From: Phoronis australis
Taxonomy: Eukaryota > Phoronida > Phoronidae
Length of the DNA stretch: 64,000 nucleotides
NCBI GenBank assembly: GCA_002633005.1
Contig: NMRA01000778.1
Span: forward strand, 2,674 to 66,673
Direction of reading: 5' to 3'
The position numbers and the translations under genes were made by a program. A model generated the notes under the pieces. It made no database searches and had not been told where the DNA came from. It saw nothing but the letters and a program-made list of their open reading frames with translations. Position 1 is the first letter of the stretch; every line of letters starts with the position of its first letter. Positions 13,201 to 26,300 of the stretch are shown piece by piece.

Positions 13201-14340
13201 ATCGTCACCATTAAAAATACCGTCAATAACCCTTAACATACATGTATTTGTGTGCTAATCGTGATGCTTGTAATGCGTCTTACTTACAAACCTCCTGTGC
13301 CACCACTGAAACCGAGTAGCCAAATACTGCAAGATATACTCACTAAAAGTGCATGTTAACCACTAAGCTGGCAAAAGACCAAACTTTTCAATTAATGAAT
13401 GCACTAAACTATTCCAATACTACAAACTCACACCGGTTTCATATTCATGCATGCTCGCTTTCTCATTGAAAATGGCCAAAATCAGCCCCTTTAAAATTCG
13501 CAAAAACTTTCAATCAAGTACTTACGTGTAAAAACTAAAACATCTATCTTCAATATCAAACAATTTAATTATGGATCTTAAGAAAAAATTAAAAATTATT
13601 CATCACTTTTAAGATATCTCAATAGTCTTGCAAAGTAGCAGTGTTTTACTGAAATAAGTGTCGAAAATGACAATTTTGCAAAAACAGCAGAAAAATCAAG
13701 AACGATTTAGTGTATATCTAGGATTAGCCCAACCATCATAAAAGAAAATCTTTGACGGTCAATGTAGAACCCACCTATAGGTGCTCTCAGAAATTGCAAA
13801 GTTTTGCTGGCGACGTTTGAAATGATTTGTTTCCAATAGTGTAGTGACGTGAATATTTCTCTTTCTTTGTCCAAGGCATTTTTACTCATTATTTGTCGCA
13901 ATATCATCCCTTAGAATAAAAATAATAGAGCACATTTATTACCGAGCAGCTGGTGTTTTTGAGACACCCTGTTTGAACATTAAACTTGTGTCACGTATTA
14001 CGTAATAATGAAAATAAAATGCTTGGGTCTTCAGGCAGTTTTTATTCTCCGTTTCTTAGCATGCACTACCATTTCATGATCAACTAGTTTGTGTGTCAGT
14101 TCAAGCAAAGGTGAGGTCCAGTACAGACGTAGAATGAAACTTTTGAACCCTTAGCAATAAAAAATTGGGTAGGGAAAATATTTTGCTTTCTTTTTCGATT
14201 CTTGTAGAAAATTCTCCAGTTTTCTGCGAACCTTTCTCCAAGGCACAGTTTAGACGAACACCGTGCAATTAGCAGAGACAATGAGTCCGACACTTAGTGA
14301 AAAGAACTTTCTGTTGGAAAAGAATAATTCCATTGGTTAC
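10278..14340. other. Gene-free stretch
   Basis: No domain, exon chain or transposon protein was recognised. Around 10490-10545 a GATGGAGTAACC phrase is repeated twice in tandem. A 78-codon ATG frame at 11246-11482 has no splice or domain support. The remainder is AT-rich non-coding DNA. Confidence 0.55.
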
Positions 14341-14344
14341 AAAA

Positions 14345-15800
14345 TATCTATGCAGAAAAAGGGGAATGTAACATATTATTTATTGACTTTGACAAGGCTT
14401 TCGTCTCCGTTCAACATAATATTATGTTTGAAACTCAGATATCAAATGCTATGCATGGAATTTTTTTGAAGGTGATGAAATCGCTATAGGAAATTTTGAA
14501 ATCTTGTTAATTCATGGTCGTAACGCAGGTGTTAGACCAGGGGTGTATCCTTAGTCCCTTTTTGTTTTAAATGAACTGATTATGGTGTGGAAAGATTCTT
14601 CATCTTCTGGTATTTTTATAAATCCCCACTCACATATTTTATGCTTATTTACGCTGACTTCGGCTACTCCCAACGACCTTCAAAAACAAATTTGAGTTCT
14701 TGATAATTTCTGTGACAGAGTTGGAACGGATATGAATACGTCTTAAACTAATATCGTGGTAGTTCAAAATAGCGGGTCACTTAAGAGTGTTTTTTTTTAA
14801 TTATTGAAAAATAAAAAGTTCCTTCATATACGTTTCTTGGCAGTATTTTTGTCACGCCCTCTGTGGACAAAAAATCTGATGAAGTACCCATGAAGGCACT
14901 GACAAAGCAAAGCTGACAGCATTGCTCAGTTTGGTTGATATATTAATGGTTTAAATGTTTTGACTACCCTAACAATATTTGATAAAGTGGTGACACCAAT
15001 ATTAATGTATAGTGCCGGGGTTTGGGGCTTTCAGCTCCATGGAAAAACCTACAGATTATATTTTGTACACTAAATACATAAGTCGAGTCGGCTCAAAAAC
15101 TACCAATGTCGCTGTATTTGGTGAACTGGGTCGGTATCCTTGTATGTTAAGTACTTAACAAGATTCGTAAAATACTGGTTACGTTTGCAAGAAACTCCAG
15201 TGTACAGATCTCCCAGAAAATGCTATGACACGTTGAAGTCATTAGATGACAGCGGTAAGAAAACCTGGGACACTTGTATCAAACATCTACTACACGGTTA
15301 TGCTTTTGACTTTGTTTTGGTACAACGAAATGTTAGCGATATTGATTCCCTTTTTGGAAATATTTACTCAGAGGGTTAAAGACTGCGCCTTCCAAGAATG
15401 GGATTGAAAAGTAAGAAATAGTAGTTAAATTGTACTTTTTGCTGAATTGCAAATGACCTTGAATGTTGCCCCTTATCTGAAAGTTTTACAATGCAGTGAG
15501 ATTCGCAGGTATAAAACACGTTGTTCCTCTCGTACTCTGGAAATCGAAGTTGCGCGAGGAAGAATACCGGTAGATACAGAATTAAGGGTGTGCATATATT
15601 GTAAGAAATTTAATTGAAGACGAATTTCGCTTCTTAACAAGATGCTTTCTGTATAGATCGCTTGAGGGTCCAATAAATTGCACAGTTGTCACAATTCGGT
15701 ATTGGCATCCTTTTTACATGAATAACATTTCAAGTACCTTCTTGATTATTCTGTCAAAATTTATCAAGAAACCTTTTCTCAAAAGAGTTAGTGTTTATTA
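14345..15800 (+). pseudogene. Degenerate non-LTR retrotransposon (LINE), RT and C-terminal part
   Basis: Scattered, stop- and frameshift-broken frames spell reverse-transcriptase landmarks in the right order. FIDFDKAFVSVQHN is at about 14380. DQGCILSPFLF is at about 14537, and a damaged YAD box is at about 14645. After these come AGVWGF-like and NVAVFGELGRYP segments (15010-15140), then an open stretch at 15140-15379. The typical LINE C-terminal region follows, with RRYKTRCSSRTLEIEVARGR and a VCIYC Cys motif, then an interrupted EDEFRFLTRC near 15625. No intact ORF remains and no 5' end was found. The element is long dead. Clade assignment (CR1-like versus RTE-like) is not possible by eye. 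Confidence 0.75.
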
Positions 15801-16181
15801 AGTGTTTCAGTATATTCTTTTTTCATACATCAGTGAGTTTCTGTTTATGTAGAGGAGCCCATGATCTTTTCTGTGCAAAGAATAAAGGTAAGATTTGAAT
15901 AAACCGTGAGAAGCAAGTAAAGTTTGAGCTGGCAGCGGAATATTCACGCACCGTATCTCTCCAAACTTTTTGTCCATCGAATAACAAAGGAATTCACCGG
16001 TAAACAATGAATTTTGCACTGTAAAATAGGCATATCGCGGTATCCTCTGTTTACCGACGTCTCAAATTTTAACAAACACGTTTTGTTTATATAGGCTGGT
16101 TAAAATCGTGGACATTCTATGGTGTTGGCAAACAGACGTGTTGATTGGCAAACAGAAACCACCTGCTCTGAACAATTATCA

Positions 16182-16346
16182 AAAATCGTCATCCGTCTCC
16201 TCGACAAAGTGCCTTCCTAATGTTTGCAATCCCTCCGATTGAAGCACTTTGTCCAGCTGTCGGGCGCGCCTGATGTCACGGCGATTTGCTCCTTCACAAA
16301 AGGGAATATCAATGTAACAATCTGCAAATGTAACTGCAATTGCGAC
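16182..16346 (-). CDS. Possible terminal exon of an unknown minus-strand gene
   Basis: On the minus strand, a strong 3' splice site (pyrimidine-rich, ending GCAATTGCAG) is followed by about 55 codons. They are open to a TGA and have coding-like composition: a short hydrophobic segment, CEGANRRDIRRARQLDKVLQ, and an acidic end EETDDDF. No upstream partner exon, domain or start was found. The overlapping plus-strand frame lacks an ATG. This could be chance. Confidence 0.28.
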
Positions 16347-17310
16347 AAAAGAAGACTGGAGTGGATCATCGAACAGCGTCCCAGCTGCCCAGGTTATTAC
16401 GAGATAGTATTTCCCCGACCAAATGATTAAATAATGTTCTGCAAATGCCAACTTGTAAATTTCAGTCTTGAGCAGTATCGGGTGCTTTTCATGTGATTGC
16501 TAATATTATTACTATTTTCTCAAACCCAAAATCCATTTCTAGTGTCTGTACCCAAGGGACAGAATAGACCAGCGATGTCATTTTCATGGCGGTAATTATG
16601 TAGTTTCAGAAACCAACGCGTTTTGTTTCTCGATATAATATCACCGCGTAATACTACTGAGAATATTGGACAAAGGGGAATGTTTGTGTGTTGGCCTAAT
16701 GATGTCATAGAGACATGCGCACTTAACGAGATAATGGAGACAACCTGAATAAATATATTATGAAAAACGATCGCACATGTATGTACAACGTTAGTTTTAT
16801 TATAGTACTTGGGAGAAATTCAGGTGAGCAGAAAACTTGGGTTATTTTCGTGGGTTGGAAGCGCTAATATTGCTTTTTTCATTACTCTGATTTCTTGATA
16901 CAATTTATGCTGTAAAAGGCAGAATATTTAACGGTTCTATAAGTTCGATTAAGAAATAATTTTAACAACATTCTCTAAATGTTTTATTCATGGGATGTAG
17001 CAGCGTGTTTATAGAGTACCGTGTTATCGAGTTTGTGAAATTTCACCTTTTTCTAACTGCATCCACGTAGATATGAAGCCTTTATTAAACACATTTACTA
17101 GGCTGAGTTGCATTTAAGATGAGTACTTGTGACAGGTCGGCACTCCCCGAGAGGAAGCAGACGATAAATGACGAGGGCTGACAGGAAAAAATCATTACTT
17201 ATCTTATGCTACCTCAAATGATGTATTTGCGTCCAGGTAGTTTAGTAGTGTGCATTTGATATGAAAACATAACTTAATAGAGGAACCCGTTTCTTTTCAG
17301 ATTATGCATC

Positions 17311-17389
17311 ATGGGTGGTCATTTAAAAATGGCGGTTACGTTGCAACTTATGGTATGCGTTTGTTTGTGGAAGATAGTTGACAGCGAAG
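17311..17389 (+). other. Signal-peptide exon of the ApeC receptor kinase
   Basis: This exon encodes 26 residues including the hydrophobic run [13 protein letters not shown], followed by SEG at the likely cleavage region. It ends in phase 1 at GTAAGA. Initiation at the internal ATG (17329) would give a shorter but still typical signal peptide. Confidence 0.85.
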
Positions 17390-20300
17390 GTAAGAACAAT
17401 ACGATTTCACCTTCTGCCAAACTGAATAACTTTGTTTTTAAAATTCACTTAACACTAAAAACTTGGGGGTCGTTTTTTTTCAAAGGCAATGTGCCCGATA
17501 GTAGCCAACACGCTCGTAATCCCATTATTGGGAACGCCGGGCGAGGTCGAGTTTGTTAATAAGCGAGAAATATTGCAACTGACCTTCATTTGAAACTTTT
17601 CATTTTCTGAACATTCATTGCTTGAACTCGGCTAGTTCATCCAATTTTTTCACCTTGACTGGAGTTATTCACTCAGTTCAGCTCAGCTCGGAGCTCCCCG
17701 GTTGCTCTAATTTCGAGTGCTGAGAGTTCTCACAGTCCGATTGGTCAAGTACCACAGTCCTGCTACGCGACCAACAAGAGTGTGGAGAAAGGATATCATG
17801 CTTTGTATTGTTATGAGAACCATGCATGCTGTATGTGTACCAGCACGTGAATATAAACGAAATATCAAAACCTAGGTCCTGTTCTAAAAAACTGACTTAG
17901 TTACTGTAAGACAAACTTTAAATTTCCGTCTCAGGTCCGTGTCAAGAAAGATCATGAGTTTGACCTAAGATATAAGTTTGGTTTTAATTTTGACTATCTT
18001 ACTGGATGTGTAAGTTTCAAAGTTTGGATGTTGAGACGAATCGTAGACTTAAGTAAAAAATTAACTCAAGTCAGTTTCTTGGAACGGTCCCCTAGATTGC
18101 TCAATTGAAATGCATTACACTCGGACTGTTGTGAACGTGCAGCATGACAGTTCGCACCGAGATACTTATGTCGCCTGCCACTGACTCTAGGTAACCTCAG
18201 TCACTAAATACACTTCGTGTACTTTTTCGGCAGATCATGTCGACAACTTCCCAACGGGTGCGTTCATGCTCATTAATGACGCTGAAGGAGAGTGCCCTAG
18301 TAACGAAGGTAAGCGTTGAGAAATGTTTTCATCATCACTCGTTACCTTGCATTTCCCAACAGTTACTAACTACATGTATGAATGTTTGTTCGCGGTTGAG
18401 ATTATGATAGACACTTATCAAAGCACCTGGCCTTTTATAGAGGACTTCTTTTGTTTAGGGATTAGAAAGCAGAGATGCTTTTCCCGGCCATTTTATACCC
18501 TGCGGACTATCAAATAAAGATCAGGCATTGTTGGAACGGCAAAAATCTGTTAAATACAACAGAAGAATAGAGAAATAACGGGCACGGTAACTGCTTTTTC
18601 TCTGGATACGTTGTGTCCTAACCTTTATTAAACGGGCAACATAATGCCCGACTTATCCCAATGCCGACAAAGAATGTAGTGAAATTTGAGTGATGGAGGA
18701 CTGCGTCATGATCGCCTCTATCTTTATTATCTTACAGTCTCCTTCATTTTTGTTATCGTCATCATTATTGTCATCGTCATCTAATCGTTGTCGTCGTTGT
18801 TTATGTCACCTCCATAGTCAATCGCCATCGTCTTCATCGTCGTCATCCCAGTCGCCATCTTTGTCCTTCATCATTGTCCTCATCATCTTCATACCCAGTG
18901 TCATTTTTGTCTTAATCATGATCATCATAACCAACAACATCATCATAGACATAGCACCATTATGTCAAATTTTATTATTTCTTACTTGTGATACCAATAT
19001 TGCTTTAAAATGACATTAGAAATTGATCTGGGTTTATTGAGGTTTATGACAATCGTTTGTTAACATGGAAAATTAATACACTGCCTCTATTTCCAGAAAA
19101 TTGGAAGAAAGTGCAATTAAGTACAGAGTCGAAGATTGTTGAAACGCAGGAGAGTTCTGCAAAGCTCATAAAAAATGACGGGCGGAACACTGTGATTCGG
19201 TTTTGTACGAGGTCGACCAAACCTAACTTTCTGAAGCGGGCAAAGCATCAATGGCCTCCGGGCCAATACTGCGTCTTTGGAGATGGTTCTCAATGTCCTA
19301 AGCATTTCTGGAAAGGTAATGATGTAAGGCATCGTATCTAAGTTGTGTGCACGTTCGAGTCCAAACATTGTAATAGTGTAATGGTGGCGACAATTAACAT
19401 CAGACAAAAGGTTAGTCGCGGCTACAATGGCGGTCAGATTTGCTGTGGCGTGTTGGCCAATAAGGTGATGGCGATACTGAAGATGGCTGTCAGTGTGAAT
19501 CATGCTGTTTACGGAGGAATTGTGTTTACACCAATGTTTTATTTCACAATCACGTACCTGCAGCCAAGTACATGTACCTTTGTTCAAGTAGACGACTTTT
19601 GGCAAAACGGGACTATTCTGACCAATCATAGATCCCCTTTACACTACAAAAGTTGAAACGGATCAGACGGAAGTGACGTATGTGTGTAAACAGAACTGAC
19701 ACAAAGCAAACTGACACCACGATGACAACTTTTGGCTCCCGTTTTGAGACAAGGCAAGTTGCAGCCATCCGTGTCAAATTGAGTATACGTCTAAACGCGA
19801 AGCTGCCGGGGGCAACGCGAAAGTGATCATCTTTGTTGCGTTTGGGGAAAAACGCGCCCTTAGTTTCAATCGTTTCTGAGTTGCGTGTGTGTAAACGGTC
19901 GCTTGACATCAATCATTTGGCGTCGTATCAGTTGTGTCGTGTCAAAAATAATGTCTAAACGGAACTGTAGACAAAGCGGCTTTTCCTTTAAATCGCAAGA
20001 ATTTATACAGGGCTCTGAGATCCGATGTGTGCACACACATGGTCTTAACTAATACAACCAGTATGTTTTGATTCAGATCTTGTTTTCTTTTTCAGTCAAC
20101 ATGACCATACCACTGCGACTCACTCCCGATAACTCCAGCGGTCCCGTTAACTTCACAAACGGCACAACAACCTTTCAGTACTGTTGCAGAGACGACGCCT
20201 CAAAAAGAGCACCCCTTCGTGTATCATCTTTGTCTCCGTTCTACTTGATTCCATTAACGGGAGATAACTGCCCAATTGTAAGACACGACAAATTTTCTGA

Positions 20301-23300
20301 GTCGACAAATTTTCCAAGAAGACAGAATTGACTTAAAAATAGGTTCTCTCACGAATTGTGCTTAACACCACAGATACATTTCTGTAGATCAACTTCGACA
20401 TGACGTTGTTCCCTTTCTAGCGTATGACTTTCCGGCATTTCATTAAATTGAGATTTCACTATGAAAATAAATACAAAAATAATGAACTGGACTGTAGGAT
20501 TTGAGGTTTGTGAACCCTTCTTTTCTACCATGTTTGATAGGTTTTGTATGTTTGGAATTGAAACTAAACAAAGATTTCGTGGGTTTTCATCATATGTTTA
20601 GATTTCTCGATAAATACATGTACGTTGAGCTGACTGGCAATGGTCGTTGCTAATGTCTTAGTCTTTTGTGAGGGCACCATCTAAAATTTCCGCGACTATT
20701 ATTTCTGAGATAATAAAAGGACACGTTAGGTTCGAGGATTGTTTATATCCAGATCAAAGATTCGTTTCGATACTTAACACGCAAAATCAGTTTTTTTTAA
20801 TTGTCTTCTTCTGTAAAACCGGATCTGGAAGCTCTGAAGGTTAGTGGGTGTCGGAGAGTTTCGATGTTAAAAACTGCACCCGTGCAATGCGGCTACCTAG
20901 GTTGTCAAACCCAATCAAGATCACCTGCGCACCGATTGAGACTGATGTTTACTAGTCCTGGTGGTATGTTCAGTAGCGCTAGAATTTCGCTTAAAGACAA
21001 GACTTTGCCAGATTACGTGAGATATTAGGAACACGTGAGTTTGGCTTGATTTTAGCTGCAAAGTCCTAGAGTAGATCTTAACGTTATTGAACGGTACCCC
21101 GGGTCTCTTCTTTAGGTAGTTGGATACACGTCACAGCCGCAGACATTGAAGTGGTCGTTTCCGGTGAAGGCTGACGAGCAGTTTCCGCGACCACCAAGAC
21201 GAGGTCCTCCGCCAAGACTACCATCTGTGGACGAAGACAGAGCGAATGGGAATGCTTTCATGAAGTTCTGTCGGTACAGTGAAGGTAAGATCAGTTTGTA
21301 AATTGGTTGTATTTTCAAGAAGCTTTCATTTCTGTTACTTGACCAGCAGCTTTTGTCACATACATGTAGTATCGCTTGTTTTTTAATTTCTAAAACCACT
21401 TTGAGGTGGTAATGTGGTAACATCATTTGTAAAATCTATCGGTTTATTTAAACTTAACTGTAACCTGAGACACTACGATTCGGTCGGTCATATCCCCGGT
21501 CATCTTCAGGTGATGTTACAGTATTCTTAAAAGAACCAACATGGGTATCTGGTACACGTATGGTGGACAGTTGATTTGTATGATTTCCCTGGTGCATGAC
21601 GGAATTTAAACCTGGGACCTTTGGTGGTCACCGCTAGATCACTGATCTAATCATCCGTGACTCATTTGCCAAGTTGTTTGAACTTCCGTGTCAATATAAA
21701 CAGGTTAGCTCTTAGTGAAAATAAACCAATAGATTTTAGAAATGTTCTTTTTTGTTTTCCGAATATTGATTAGCAAGATTAAACTTGGTTTGTACGTGTA
21801 TGTCTGGTTAGTATGTGGCAAAACGGTGACTTAGCGCACCATTCAATCATGGGAGACGGTGTTGGCTTTGAGCATCCCTAATAGCCAAGAGCAATTAATT
21901 TTCTAATACTGTATATACTTTCGAAGAACCCCTTTTAGATTGGCCACTCAGTATTATGGCTCCTTCACAGGTCCATTACTTATTCTTTGTTAATTTTGAT
22001 GAATATATCTTTTTCTTGATGTCGGCTTCGTTTAAGTTAAAAAGAATTCACGTGCAGCTGAATCCTAAAATGACATGTATTTTTCTCATTGAACACAGTA
22101 CATAGTTGATTTAGCGAACTTGAAGGTTCCATTTTTTAAATTTTGGTGGTACAGCAGCTTGTCCGAACTCCGCTTTTATGAAAATCCATAATTAATTGAT
22201 AATCGATCTATAATTAACCATAATTAGTCGATAATTAAAAAAACTTTTAATACAAAAAGTGTATAATTCAAGAAATGAGAACATTTAATATCAGTTCCGT
22301 CGATCTATGAATCTCATTGTGTTTAAATTAATGAAAATGTCACGGGTTTGCTATTCAAAAGTAAACAATACAACCAGTTACTGCAGTTTAATCATACATT
22401 GTACGTATACCAGTGGTACAGCCACACTTCACAAAGTCCGATACAAAACTGACTCAAACCAAAAGGTCTACAGAGAATCCGCATAGGCATTTGCCTGTCC
22501 ACGAGTTGTCAATAAATACCTTAAAGTTGACGTCACAATGTACATGTACATTGGAATACGAATAGTGACTCGCGCCAACGGGCGACAGTTCGTTACGTCA
22601 CAGATACAAGACCATCTTCAAGTGAATTTCGCTAACTCATTTCCCAGAAAAATATAAGGAAAAGTAAAGTGTTTTTTGCTGTTTTGTTTTTTGCGAAAGG
22701 CCTGCTCATGTTACGAGAAGCGTGAAAGAGACTCATCGGCTGCGAACGCCTAAGCATACCATTTGTAGGCAGTAATGTCACGTTTTGTATTTATGTCTAC
22801 TGTTGTAACAAAATTTGAAACAAGACTCACTCCGTGTCTGTTTTCACTCTCCGATGCAGCTAACGACGTCACGAAAGGACCGGATCCTCAGGTAGCTGAA
22901 GTGGAACCGAACAAGATTCACCCAGGTAATGTGGCGCTTGCATGCATTTCCTATGAGTATCAGAGGCAGACTAAGGGATATAACCAAAATAAAGCACATG
23001 TGAGGCTCAACCGTCATCCAAGAAAATGTAGGAACGTATTAGTTTTTTGAATTAGTTTTAACTGAAATCCTTTCTAATTTTCTCAGTCTTCTTCTAATTG
23101 CATTGTGTCCATTTCACCTTATCGACTACATCTCGAAGCGTTGTGGAATAGGTACTAACTAGAAAACCAACTGCTCGCCAACTTTTGAATAAAATTTCTT
23201 GTGTTACCCCAACAGCATTGCCAATCATCTTACCTGTCGCCGCTGTGTTACTCCTGTTGCTGGGAGTGCCTGCCACGTGCCTGATTCGGTGGTTCCGCAA

Positions 23301-26300
23301 GCGTCCGGTGAACAGTGATCAGGTGAAACTACGGGAAAGGAGTTACTCTGCTGGAAACAGCGACGATCTGAGAAACGCGAATGAGGATACGCAAAATGGT
23401 TGGTGTTCTTAGAATATTTCGTTGAGGCTTGCATGTGCGTCTATGTATTACATACGAGCTTTTTTCCAAAAATTCCCCACCTTAACTTTACGCCTGATTG
23501 GATTTTTTCCAAGTGCACACCAACGGGTCTACTTTCGGAGCCTCAATTATAACTTCACAACGTTTGTAGCTTTTTCCCAAGTCATCAATGTCAGCGTTTT
23601 TTACAGTTACTTCAGAAGCCAGAATTCAACCAATACGTCGGATCAAGAATATACTTGAAAGCAAACCCCTACCATGACTTAGTTTATAAGGTCATATTTA
23701 TGTTCTACTATCCGTTGGTCCTACTCAACAGAGCAGATTGACAGCTTTCCGAAGGAGTCGTGCACAAACGCTGCAACACCATTCAAGACTCTATTGAATG
23801 CAAACTGTTACATGCTTGCAGCTCACTGTAATATACATTTTCCGAATACACACCCATGGGCTTATCGAAGGAAAATAATGGTAACAGGAATTTCTAGCCC
23901 ATGGTCCATGGTGGCGATGCAGTCGGCAGTCCGAGTTTCCGAAAGACCTCCGCTCTGGGGTCGCTTTCCGAACTCTTCAGTATACATGTACCCCAAATGA
24001 CATCTTACATGTACATGTATTTTTCTGTTTACAAGGAATTGGCTCTGTATTGAGGTCCATTCTTGATGAAGACGCCCAGTACAAACTGCAACAGCTGGTC
24101 GTACCATGGAATGCCATCAAGATTTTAAACAAAATCGGGCACGGTATGGTAAATCGCAACATATTTCATGCAAAAATAAAATTACCATTTTCCCATTTTG
24201 CAAATGCAGATTACTTTGGTAGAATTAACGGAACCTTTACTAAATGTTGTTTTGTTACATCTACACAGTAAAAACCATGATAGTTAAAAGGTTATTTAAG
24301 CTTTATTGTTGTGGAGAAATTAGACAACATAGAATTTTATTTGTGTCCTGAATACATATTTGTGAATAAATATCGAACAAATTTGTTGAAACCTTATTTG
24401 TGGCGTACAGTCTCCAAACTGTTTTGGTCAATTAATACACTCTTAAATAGTTTTTCACTTTGCTTGGTTGTCAAATGTTCTTTTTGAAAGGTTTGACCAC
24501 CACTTAATTTGGGTATGTAAACGCGAGAATGGGCCATCTAATTTAATGTAGCTTCTAAAGCAAGATAGAGACGGTTATATTAAAGCCAATTTAGATTTAC
24601 AATGACCTTTGGCATCATGTTTTAAGACTCTTTGGTCTACCTTTTCATGAAATACATACTTCTCTCACACAAAACCGACATGTTTAAAAAAAAATTGTTA
24701 AGGTCAGTCAGTAATGTTACAATGCTTTGTAGAAGAAAGAGGAGACGTCAAGTGCCAGTTAAGGAATATAAACTTAAACTAAGTTACAAGACAGTCACGA
24801 ATTTTTAATGTTTTAGGTGCCTTTGGTAACGTTTTTCGTGGGAAATACAGTCGATTGACAGTGGAACACTCCCAAACTGTTGCAGTTAAAGTAATGAAAG
24901 GTACATATGCTCAGCACTAGCTGTGTTTAGAGGTGTTACTGTATAACTCTGCTGTACAAGCGTATGAGGAACAGAGCAGTTTTTCAGCCAGATTTTTTCA
25001 CTCAAATGTCCGCATAAAAAACGCATGTGCTTAAGTTAAAAAATTAGAAGCAAATGGTGCTCTGATTGTAAACGCCCCTCCATTTTTCGTAAAATACATT
25101 ACCGAACGATTTCATTCCACACAACTTGCGGTGTCAGTGTGTCTCTGCGTGAAATAAAAAGGTTAAATATCGAAAAGATATAGTTTTTAAACTTATAGTT
25201 TTAATTTTAAGAAAGGCCTTGTTCCTCGATAAAATAACACTTTGTTCCTACTAAAATGTCTCTCACTTTCCTAAGTTCTGCAGTAAGACGTATATGTAGC
25301 TCCACAATTCAATTGTCGGGTTATACGGTGGAAAGAACCCCACGACACTGTGCTTACACAAAAAATCCATGAACAGTCATTGTTTGTCTGAGCTTGATTT
25401 TTGAGCGCGTAAGACTTAATTTCTGTCTTTAAAAGTCTTATGTCACTTTTTATGACAAAGTCAGATAAGTCTTCAATAAAACGCCTTAACAAGATTCATA
25501 ACTTTCATCTCGGCTTTAGCTGATCGACAAGTACTTTATTTTCTCGATTTTCGTCCCAGATTTTTAACAAAAGTTTGTAAACAATCACAAATATATTGTT
25601 AAATGCGAAGGCAACCTTTTTCCATGTCATTTTGAGCTAAAATAAGGATGGTTGGTCATCCTAGACATATTTTCCACTTAATTACAGCTTTTCGTAATTT
25701 TATTAATAACGCGTCCGCTACTCCGGAAGTGACGTTTTAGGAGGCAAGCGTTTCCCGCCATTTGGTTTTGCGTTGACTTTACCGTGCGAATCTGTTCTGT
25801 TCTACTTTTGTTTTGTGCTGTTTTTCAACAATTGTCGCCACCGCTTTCCATCGGCGAGTATTCTGCGGCAAGATAGGTTAGTAGAGAACTCAACTACGTT
25901 GGATTTAGGGATTGTTTAGTGTGTTGGAAGCTGAAAATGGCTGGAGTCGGTGACCCGTATCACGGTTACAGTAGAGTGAGTAACGGAGACCTTGTTCACA
26001 GCAGTGGTGACGAGGAATTTTTTCACGGACATTCAGTGGGTGGGTACATGTTTGAGCCCGAGTATAACGAGGCAGAGTACGCACAGGCACAGGCAGCTGT
26101 TGAGAGAAACGACGCGGCTACTGAGGACAGACGTAGTGACACAACTTGGTGCAAATGCACTGTGTGCGTTGTTATGCCTACCTCAATGGAATGCTGGTGC
26201 AGTTCAGAGTTCAAAGAGGCCAAGCCACTACTGGACATGGTTAAGTGGACCTCCGGCATACCACGGACAGAGGAACAACTGTCCCACTTGCCAGAGTGTC

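Larger units (their letters stand above)
18234..21284 (+). other. ApeC ectodomain, four exons
   Basis: Exons 2-5 encode one ApeC domain. Its two W/F-P-x-G blocks are visible: [18 protein letters not shown] opens the first half, and [16 protein letters not shown] opens the second. FQYCCRDD, then [14 protein letters not shown], and a closing FMKFCRYSE follow, all in the order typical of apextrin C-terminal domains. There are exactly eight cysteines from 18234 to 21284, which matches the eight-Cys pattern I recall for ApeC. The first half is more diverged, and the acidic D-x-N-rich stretches common in ApeC are poorly kept. NSS, NFT and NGT sequons are present. A Pro/Arg-rich insertion ([10 protein letters not shown]) lies before the last strand. 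Confidence 0.85.

Noticed and set aside
18690-19013. Ser/Ile-rich 107-codon frame
   Set aside because: It is a translation of the imperfect trinucleotide repeat in receptor intron 2.
19117-19629. 170-codon minus-strand frame overlapping receptor exon 3
   Set aside because: It is antisense to a well-supported ApeC exon, has no domain and no gene-like borders. It is a shadow frame.
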